Program-made: the position numbers and the translations under genes
Shown here: positions 56,067 through 64,000 of the stretch, in pieces
Layout of the letters: every line of letters begins with the position of its first letter
How positions within the stretch are numbered: the first letter of the stretch is position 1
The notes under the pieces: generated by a model
Databases searched by the model: none
What the model was told of the DNA's origin: nothing
The model's input: the letters and a program-made list of their open reading frames with translations, nothing else
Source: Trissonchulus latispiculum
Lineage: Eukaryota; Nematoda; Enoplea; Enoplida; Ironidae
Direction: 5' to 3'
DNA length: 64,000 bases
NCBI GenBank assembly: GCA_030248195.1
Contig: JASAND010026250.1
Span: forward strand, 1 to 64,000

Positions 56067-56391
56067 AAGAGTACAGTGTGTGCCACTAGACACACTCTAT
56101 GTTATCAGAGCAAAAACTATACTCTGCTCGCTAACGGCCCACCCCCCCTCGCTAATCAGGCCCATCACTTCTAAGAATTTTGAGCGCTATGCTTATATTC
56201 TAAAGCTCGAAGCAGGCACAAAATTCGCGCACGCACTGCTTGTGTTTTCGAGCTTAAGCACATAAACAGAGCAAGTGAGCGTACCCCCGTTTCGACTGGG
56301 TAATGAATTGCGGGGGGGGGGGGTGGCCGTTAGCGTGCAGAGCATAGTTTTTTGCTCTGATAACATAGAGCTTGCCTAGTGGCATACTCTT
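56067..56391. mobile_element. Inverted-repeat MITE (copy 2 of 2)
   Basis: The left AGAGTACAGTGTGTGCCACT and right (inverted) AGAGTATGCCACTAGGC ends continue with CTCTATGTTATCAGAGCAAA and CTCTGC.CGCTAACGGCC on both sides. Same family as 8585-8838, sharing AAGCTCGAAGCAG and GTTTTCGAGCTT in the spacer. Confidence 0.82.
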
Positions 56392-56923
56392 ATAATTATG
56401 TACTCTTGGTCTAAGATTAGACTGATGAGTGCTGGTATAGTCAGAATATACCAATGGTAACACAAGACAAACTACTGCTAGCTGAGTTATGGAAGAGGGA
56501 AATGCGAATGCGTTTTGAAGCCAGTTGCTTAAAGCTGATGCTGGACTGGAAATCATCTTTTAGGGTCTTTCCGCAAAAGAGATGAGTAGAGTTAAAATTA
56601 ACTTTTACGTACCTCATCTAATGAGCTGAAGCGCTACTTTACCTCTTTACTCTTCCACGAAAAGGATCGAGTTAACTCTTTTATCTCTGCTTAACTGTTC
56701 GCGAGAAGTCCCTAGGTTTACCGTGGTAGACTTATAGCTTTGCTGAGGCTAAATTTTGGCGGCACAGAAACAAACTGTAAAGTAATAGCAGTTGCACGAC
56801 TAAAAATGTAGATATTGCGTTTTGTTATAAAATCACACTATATTTGAAGATTGGCACAGCTACACCGAACAATCCATATTCGTTGGCTGTACATTGTGTA
56901 GTCATTGGCTTGTCGCGCTCAAC
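56392..56923. other. No gene recognised
   Basis: Intergenic sequence between two elements. GAGTTAA/TTAACTC words are frequent at 56585-56690, as they are at 6400-6480, which hints at a diverged shared repeat without clear ends. Confidence 0.3.
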
Positions 56924-56931
56924 GTAATTGA

Positions 56932-59348
56932 GGCCCAAATCCGTTATCTGGCATCTCGCATAAACATTGTGCAGCCATTTTGCACAACTTTGAAATTTGT
57001 GCAGAATAAAAATTCAGCTTGGAAAAGTATGCAATCATGACAGAAAACAGACATCTTGGTAAAGGGAGCCGTGTAAAGATTTTATGTTATCCAGCATCAA
57101 ACCTCCATGTGGCACGGACGTTAAATTGTCATTAAGAAGGTAAAACATGAAATAACTAAATCAACTCTCTTCATTCCCGAAGGGCAATAACATTTTCCAA
57201 CGTTGCAGTTAAAACTGAAGTTAGAAAGGCTTGCTGTGCACAAACAGCGATTACGGCACCATTGCCTTCCACACACTCATCTTCATTCCCGAAGGGCAAA
57301 TGCCTGTTTCAACAAGTTCTCGGATTTATGTGTTTAAAATTCTGTCAAATTGGCCTTTTGCATTTTTTGGCTTTTACTGGCTTCTCTAGGAATATGTGGC
57401 AGAATTTCTTCAAGATTTAGAAATATGATTTTTGCAAGTAGAAGTCAAAAATAGTGATATGCCAATTTGGCAGGATTTTGACAATTTCGCCTTTGTTTAA
57501 CACGTAAAACCTGCCACTTATTCCTAATAGGAATAAGTGGTATTATTGTATTAAACTTCAGAAACATGATTTTTGCAAGTAGAAGTCAAAAATAGCTAGA
57601 TGCCAATATGGCAGGATTTTGACAATTTCGCCCATGTTTAACACATAAAACCTGCCACTTATTCCTAATAGGAATAAGTGGCATTATTATTTTAAGCTTC
57701 AGAAACACGATTTTTGCAGGTAGAAGTCAAAAATAGTGAGATGCCAATTTGGCAGGATTTTGACAATTTCGCCTATGTTTAACACATAAAACCTGCCACT
57801 TATTCCTAATAGGAATAAGTGGCATTATTATTTTAAGCTTCAGAAACATGATTTTTGCAGGTAGAAGTCAAAAATAGTGAGATGCCAATTTGGCAGGATT
57901 TTGACAATTTCGCCTATGTTTAACACATGTTTAACACATAAAACCTGCCACTTATTCCTAATAGGAATAAGTGGCATTATTATTTTAAGCTTCAGAAACA
58001 AGATTTTTGCAGGTAGAAGTCAAAAATAGTGAGATGCCAATTTGGCAGGATTTTGACAATTTCGCCTATGTTTAACACGTAAAACCTGCCACTTATTCCT
58101 AATAGGAATAAGTGGCATTATTATTTTAAGCTTCAGAAACATGATTTTTGCAAGTAGAAGTCAAAAATAGTGAGATGCCAATTTGGCAGGATTTTGACAA
58201 TTTCGCCTATGTTTAACACGTAAAACCTGCCACTTATTCCTAATAGGAATAAGTGGCATTATTATTTTAAGCTTCAGAAACATGATTTTTGCAAGTAGAA
58301 GTCAAAAATAGTGAGATGCCAATTTGGCAGGATTTTGACAATTTCGCCTATGTTTAACACGTAAAACCTGCCACTTATTCCTAATAGGAATAAGTGGCAT
58401 TATTATTTTAAGCTTCAGAAACAAGATTTTTGCAGGTAGAAGTCAAAAATAGTGAGATGCCAATTTGGCAGGATTTTGACAATTTCGCCTATGTTTAACA
58501 CGTAAAACCTGCCACTTATTCCTAATAGGAATAAGTGGCATTATTATTTTAAGCTTCAGAAACATGATTTTTGCAAGTAGAAGTCAAAAATAGTGAGATG
58601 CCAATTTGGCAGGATTTTGACAATTTCGCCTATGTTTAACACGTAAAACCTGCCACTTATTCCTAATAGGAATAAGTGGCATTATTATTTTAAGCTTCAG
58701 AAACATGATTTTTGCAAGTAGAAGTCAAAAATAGTGAGATGCCAATTTGGCAGGATTTTGACAATTTCGCCTATGTTTAACACGTAAAACCTGCCACTTA
58801 TTCTTAGTAGGAATAAGTGGCATGACTTTTCCATATTTAGAATAACGGCAGTTGAAGCCAAAAAATGCAAAATGCCAATTTGGCAGAATTCTGACATTGT
58901 CGCCTAGTCCTCGCCTATTAACATAAATCCGAGAACTTGTTGAAACAGGCATTTGCCCTTCGGGAATGAAGATGAGTGTGTGGAAGGCAATGGTGCCGAA
59001 GTCACTGTATATATGCGCTATGCAAATCTTTTTAACTTCGATCTAACTTCAACGTTAAATAAAGGTTCTTGCCCTTCGGGAATGAAGAGGGTCGATTCTT
59101 CACAGGCGGTCAAGTGGTAAACTTTATGTCAATGGCAATGTTTATTTTCACTGTCAAATGGAAGGTGCCAGATAACGTTTAGATGCTAGAGACCATCAAA
59201 TATTTACATGTTCTCCTTACCAACATAAAATTTAATAGGTTACGACAACCTGTGTTTTTCAAAGAGCTCAGCCAGCTGCACAAATTCAAAAGTTGTGCAG
59301 GATGGCTGCACAAATATTATATGAGATGCCAGATAACGGATTTGGGCC
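56932..59348. mobile_element. 2.4-kb foldback element with 8-bp target duplication
   Basis: GTAATTGA at 56924-56931 and 59349-59356 flanks ends GGCCCAAATCCGTTATCTGG and its perfect inverse. Arms (about 56932-57400 and 58830-59348) keep matching through GTGCAGCCAT, CATTCCCGAAGGGCAA (twice per arm) and CAACAAGTTCTCGGATTTAT. The centre is the 141-bp palindrome array. No coding sequence. Confidence 0.92.
57405..58830 (+). repeat. 141-bp tandem array, ten units each with a 15-bp-arm palindrome
   Basis: CCTGCCACTTATTCC starts at 57510, 57651, 57792, 57944, 58085, 58226, 58367, 58508, 58649 and 58790: 141 bp every time except one 152-bp step caused by an 11-bp duplication of TTAACACATG. Each unit has the arm TGCCACTTATTCCTA, one centre A, and the exact inverse arm, plus TGCCAATTTGGCA. 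The first and last units are slightly diverged. Confidence 0.96.
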
Positions 59349-59599
59349 GTAATTGATGCTTGATGTTTGTGGTTCGTTGAACTCAGACTAAAGGTTAAAG
59401 AGATAATTCGTTGATGTCGCAACGCAAGTTAGTGACACCTTAAGTGTCGTGTTTCAATCGAATACTGATCCTGAAACTGTCAGAATTGTTGATCGCTGTT
59501 GGATTCTAACTCAGAGATTACTGAAATGGTGTAAATAATATTTGAGTTATGCTAATTTTTGTTTGCTTTTGGTGGATGATTGGATAGTTTGATAGATAG

Positions 59600-60402
59600 T
59601 AGGGTTGGTTTTTTCCGGAAAAAAAGGATTGCCGGAAAAAACCTTTTTTCCATTTTTTCCTTTTTTCCGGTCGCTCCAAAATTACACAATGTGCCAAAAG
59701 TTGCGTTATTTCATGTTTTTGCATTCTCTGAAGCAGTTTTCACGATATTTAGTAGCCCCACGGGGGTAATGCAATTACACAAACGCTTAGAAAGGTTCCA
59801 GTATTGATTACAGGAATCAAATGTTTTCAGCAGGTGATGCTGTAAAGCAAAGGACAGGTGACTTCTGTATACCTGGGCGGTTCTACTAGACCTGGTCTTT
59901 GGTTTTCGTAGGTAATGCACTGTGTAAAGTAAACAATTCCACTTATTTTAACAGTTTTGGTTGAATACTCCACTGTTAGGTATGGAATTATTAACTCTAC
60001 CTGAGTTACGCAATGATTTTCACATTCCAAGGCAAAAATGTTAAATCCCAAAATTAGTTCAAATTCATGAATATCGCATTCCTACCTCACTAAACACTGT
60101 TTTTGATCGTTTCTTAATGTTCTCATTTCTTAAATTAACTTTCAGAACATGTCCCGAATATTTTTCCATTTTTTCCGATGCTTCGAAAAAATCTAAATAC
60201 AGTTTCGTCAGATTTAACATACTCCCACCTACTATGACCCATGGAAAAGGTTGTAAATAGTGTGAAATTGCCGAATAAGCTCAGAAAACATTATATTTCA
60301 TTGTAAAATTCGTCAAAATAACGTTTTGAATATTTTTCCATTTTTTCCACCGCATCGGAAAAAACCTTTTTTTTCCAGTCCTTTTTTCCGCGCCCATCCC
60401 TA
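59600..60402. mobile_element. hAT-like element, TTTTTTCC type
   Basis: Perfect 8-bp flanks ATAGATAG (59592-59599 and 60403-60410), fitting nTnnnnAn. Ends TAGGGTTGGTTTTTTCC and (inverted) TAGGGATGGGCGCGG. TTTTTTCC/GGAAAAAA units crowd both ends. The centre is AT-rich without a transposase. Confidence 0.9.
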
Positions 60403-60410
60403 ATAGATAG

Positions 60411-61683
60411 GAAAGTTTTTAGTTGAGATTCAAGTTTTTAATAGTACATTTAGTGTCTCGGTGTCTTCTTTCAGTTCAGGGTGAGTAATTTTCAGAGAAA
60501 ATTGTGAGAAAAGTGTTTCAAACAAGCTGATTTTACTGCTTTTGGACTGGCAAAAACGAGAAAGCGTTTTAAACATATTTTTACGTTACATAATTCATCT
60601 TGACCTTGTTACAGAATTCCCAAATTTCTTAGAGAATATCGTAAAAAGTTTCCAGTAGTTTTTTCCGGTGTCAACCCTCTTTTCTTTTATGTAGTCTGAG
60701 TAGAGCGATTAGGCTATTCAATCGTGGACGGAAAGAACAAAAGACAAGCGCCACGTTTGCGGGATATTATGACAGCCGAGCTAGCTGATTAACCTAACTA
60801 TGTAACTGGTAGTCTACATCTTAAGCTTAAACCGTTGGCTTATACTGAGCCAACGAAAAGCTGAATCGGAAAACGGACTTCAGATTCGTGGTCTACGACG
60901 CCGAAAACCCCTATATACAGCTTTTCAGCAAAATCGAATACAAAAAATTTTTCGGTTTACCTTGGTCCCCCCTTAGAAATCGAAAAAGACTCGAATTTTG
61001 CGAAATCGAAAAATTTTGCGATATTTGAACTCAGCGTAGTCGAAAACATACCCATAGTAAATTTTAGCTCATTTAGTAAAGTTTTAAGGAGTTTGAGTTT
61101 CGGGGAGTAATCGAGATAAGACCCATCTAAAATGACATTTTAAAATTGACGAAGAAGTCGAAAAGTTTTGGATTTTAGTCCTAAATTGTTTTAATTTTCA
61201 TCAATTCTCAGGCTCAACGCAGTCTACAGCTGCTGTCTGCGTCATAAATGTTTTCTGATGGCAGTTATTTACGGGGAGGGGGCAGTCCCCCGTTGCCCCG
61301 TCCCCTCAGGCTACGAGCCTGCTGACACTATGTAAAAATTTAACCTGGGGAATCGGAATTTCACGATGCAAAGTCCTATCTGATCTGGGGTGGGAGGCCT
61401 CACTCCCTGCATCGTCTGCCCGGTTGTTGGTTTGGAGTGGAACTGTTTTTGTACCATACTACAACGATAAGAAATTCCATATTCTAAAATGAGTTATTGG
61501 ATAGAACGATGCTTCCTTAGTTCCTTTTTGTAACAAGTTGAGTCTTGCCATGTTCAGCCAAAGCCGAAAGACTTTATGAGGGTACTAACCTTTGTCCCAC
61601 AATTGCTAAACTATCTTCCGATGCTTGACCGTTAGGTTTGGTCTTTGTCCTCTCTTAGGTAGGTTTTATTTTTTTAGTTTTTT
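60411..61683. other. No gene recognised
   Basis: AT-rich sequence with TCGAAAA words (60850-61180). A stretch at 61555-61600 (CAGCCAAAGCCGAAAGACTT, CTAACCTTTGTCCC) recalls 55395-55435. Nothing here supports a coding exon. Confidence 0.3.
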
Positions 61684-61834
61684 ATGGCCGTTTGCTCCGT
61701 ATCGCTACCTCTTCGCCCCGATGAATGCGACGATTTTGCCGTTTGGTTCACGGGGAAACTGCTGCAGCTGGATGAGATCAAGTCTATTCTGTTGCGTCGA
61801 GCGGAACAGCGAGTACAGTCGGAAAGATCTGCTG
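61684..61834 (+). CDS. Unrecognised gene, first visible exon
   Basis: ATG at 61684 lies just after a TTTTTTTAG tract, so it may be the true start or part of an exon beginning near 61678. It codes 50 residues including CDDFAVWFTGKLLQLDEIKS and ILLRRAEQRVQSERSAG, predicted mainly helical, and ends GCTG/gtaagt in phase 1, a strong donor. The exon has GC-rich codons like the other genes here and unlike its flanks, which argues for a real exon. I do not recognise the family; the F..W..G.L..L spacing faintly recalls PWI-like helical domains, which is only a guess. Confidence 0.6.
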
Positions 61835-61973
61835 GTAAGTTCCGTTTTGTCGAATTTTTGGAAGGATGCACCGCACTAGCAGTGGCTAGAAATGGATTAA
61901 GTCAAAGTTGGCTATTTTTAATTTTTAAGTATTGTGAATCTGTAGTTGTAAGCGTGGATATAGGCAAAGCAAA

Positions 61974-62379
61974 CTGGCATTTTTTTAGGGTTTTGAAAGT
62001 GGAGGGGGGCTTCGCCCCCCGTAGGGAGGGGGAAGTGGGGGGGGCTTCCGAACAGTGGGGGGGGGGCGAGTCCAAGGTATAAAATACCAAAATTTTTAGC
62101 GAAAAATTAGCATTTTTAGGTAAAAACATAAAAAATCGCTATTTTTAAGCTTAAAATTAACTTATAAGTCCATAAATTAGCTAAAAATTCAGAAAATTTT
62201 TGAAAATTTGACCTCAAAAACTTAAATTTTTCGACACTTTTGGGCGACCCCCAAAAAAGTGGGGGGGGCTTGCCGAAAAGTGGGGGGGGATGAAAGTGGG
62301 GGGGGGGCTCCGAAAAGTGGAGGGGGGAACCGAAAAGTGGGGGGGGCCCTCCACCCCCCCCCCACTAAAAAAATGCCAG
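61974..62379. mobile_element. CTGGCATTTTTTTAG element, intact, in an intron
   Basis: GCAAA at 61969-61973 and 62380-62384 flanks CTGGCATTTTTTTAG and its perfect inverse. Both halves hold C/G-run units (CCCCCCACTTTTCGG on the minus strand), around an AT-rich centre. The truncated relative is at 37888-38117. The 5-bp duplication is shared with the 17708-18145 element. Confidence 0.9.
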
Positions 62380-62384
62380 GCAAA

Positions 62385-63680
62385 TTCATAGAAGGCTTGC
62401 TTGTGAATGATTGCTGTTGAAATATTGAAATATTTGTTAACATTTTGTGACTGATATTTTGTGCGCTGAATCCGTGGACAGATGCATCGGGTGTCATAAT
62501 GTTTCATTCAACCTTTTTCCTGCTGCGCCTCAGCGCAGCAGGTCTCTTAAATTTGCTCAGCCCTTTGTTTTGCACGTAGACTCCACGCAGAACATAGATT
62601 TTAACATAAATGTACAGTTTCTGTGCTTTAAGATAGGGAGGGTATGACTTGTACATAGAATTTTTAAAAGAACTGTTTCCACACGTAAATTACGTGTATG
62701 TGCTAAGCCAGTCTTTCTGATTTATTTTCTTAGTCAACAAAACCGGAAATGGTCGACTCTAATGTTTGTAGTTTCAATTCTTTAACAATTGGCTTGCAGC
62801 AAGTGAAAAGAAAGCTTGAGTTTGAACTAGTTCTAATTTATAGCCCAGCCATCATAAAATTCTAGCGATGAACGGTTGAAGAATGGGAGAAAACATCAAA
62901 GCCCAGAAACTATTCTTGTCCGATCCTTTCCGCAGGCAACAGAATATTTTGGTCGATAATTTTTATGCTTTAAGATTTCACATTTTCATGCATATAGTCT
63001 GACATAGGTTCAATTTTCTTCACAGATTCCTCTGTTGTAGACATTTTATTGGTAGTCAGATAAGTTCTTGCTAAAATATTAATATGCTGCGCAGCAGGCC
63101 TACAATTTATGAAAAATGTACCTCTGGTACCATAAGCCTTTTTGCAGAAAATATTGCTTGTTCAAACTACTTTCGTACTTTCTTTACTCCTCATATTTGT
63201 GGCCCAGTGGCCAGTTTCATAAAATATATACCTCAAATTCTCGAGTAGTCCGTATTCAGTGACGATAACCTGTTATGTATTAAAAATTATATGTACATGT
63301 ATCAACGGACGATTTTATGGTAATTCATTTAGCCAATTATGCAAATTTTTGAAACAGGAAGAAAAAGTTTATAAATTAGAGTTTTAAAAGTTTCTCGAGT
63401 ATGTCTCAAGTTGGCAAAAATTTTTCTTGACGATGCACTTTGCTCGAGAACTTCCTGCATAGTTTAGCTACTAGACTCGAGAACATTTTTACGAAACTGG
63501 CCCCTTGGTTGGAATTACTAATAGCTTTGGAACAGCCATTCCAAAGCCTCTATGCTTCTTTCATATTATTTTTATGTTCATATACACAGCCTTTTTGTTT
63601 CCATCAAGAAAATGTGTTTGTTTAGATGTTTTTTGTTTGTTTGTTTCTGTGTTTGTTTAGATGAAAATTTGGTTTTTTAG
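62385..63680. other. Remainder of intron, no feature
   Basis: Intron sequence between the two exons of the unrecognised gene. No further exon, repeat with ends, or RNA gene was seen. Confidence 0.35.
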
Positions 63681-63953
63681 ATATTTTGGATCTGGTCAGA
63701 AATCTAATCCAAAGCCCCTCGTCAGAGCAGGCTGGACCTTCTACTGCTGACGACGGCTCCAAGAAGTCTCCTCGTACTCCTTGCTGTCACACTGCTGCCC
63801 CAGCCGGCAGACGGAGGCATATTTTTCCCACGCCCTCTACAGAGCCTCGAAAATGTAGAAGTCGCCTGGACATACGCCTCCGGGATTTGAAGTCGGAAGT
63901 CTGCCGACTTCGCTTTGGCCTGGAAGCCCTGATGCTGAGCTGTGCCAGAATTG
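63681..63953 (+). CDS. Unrecognised gene, second visible exon
   Basis: Acceptor GGTTTTTTAG, donor AATTG/gtataa. Joined to 61834 the frame continues without a stop: DILDLVRNLIQSPSSEQAG, a polar Ser/Thr/Pro linker, a basic stretch (AGRRRHIFPTPSTEPRKCRS), then RLRDLKSEVCRLRFGLEALM, which could form a short coiled coil. The gene continues beyond the window. The 1.85 kb intron holds a transposon at 61974-62379. The product is unknown; a basic nuclear or regulatory protein is possible but unproven. Confidence 0.55.
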
Positions 63954-64000
63954 GTATAATATACTGAAAAACTCAAGAAAATTTCAACTTGACATGAGTC

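Noticed and set aside
57405..58830. CRISPR-like array because of evenly spaced palindromic repeats
   Set aside because: The whole 141-bp unit is repeated, there are no unique spacers, and the setting is an animal transposon.

Overview
This is a 64 kb piece of an animal (invertebrate metazoan) nuclear genome. The evidence is spliced genes with GT..AG introns, recognisable metazoan proteins (phosphorylase kinase alpha, AF10/MLLT10, Mediator MED7, SRSF1) and a very heavy load of DNA transposons and satellites. Species and phylum cannot be fixed from sequence alone; the AF10 and SRSF1 segments read most like insect or other protostome homologues. There is no bacterial-style gene packing, CRISPR array or recognisable rRNA. 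All genes I can support lie on the + strand.

Layout. 1-0.5 kb: broken reverse-transcriptase fragment. 0.9-2.3 kb: two satellites. 2.4-4.8 kb: foldback repeats and a small hAT-like element. 5.0-5.65 kb: last exon and 3' UTR of an SRSF1-type SR protein. 6-15.7 kb: gene-free, nested DNA elements. 15.99-21.53 kb: a complete PHKA-type gene in three exons, 1268 residues, ending in a CaaX box. 22.7-28.1 kb: gene-free, inverted repeats and hAT-like elements. 29.14-37.72 kb: nine exons of an AF10/MLLT10 homologue (PHD, zinc knuckle, extended PHD, long low-complexity middle, start of the octapeptide/leucine-zipper region); the last exons are not seen. 37.9-53.4 kb: almost pure repeat, including a 7.9 kb composite foldback with satellites in its arms and centre. 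53.53-54.49 kb: MED7 in one exon. 54.5-61.6 kb: repeats, including a foldback with ten perfect palindromes spaced 141 bp. 61.68-63.95 kb: two in-frame exons of a gene I do not recognise.

The host genes do not form a pathway cluster: they are a housekeeping/metabolic enzyme subunit, a chromatin reader, a transcription co-activator subunit and a splicing factor.

The most unusual content is the repeats. At least nine elements have hAT-type ends (YARNG) and most have perfect 8-bp target duplications, but their bodies near the ends are built from short arrays whose unit differs between families (GGGGCC, GACCCG, GGAACC, GAGACC, AGTTTC, GTCCACG, GGAGCTCC, TTTTTTCC). Other classes seen directly are TTAA-flanked elements, TA-flanked elements, G/C-run elements with a CCGG hairpin core and 5-6 bp duplications, and several foldback families with long arms. 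No intact transposase was seen, so all seem to be mobilised in trans.
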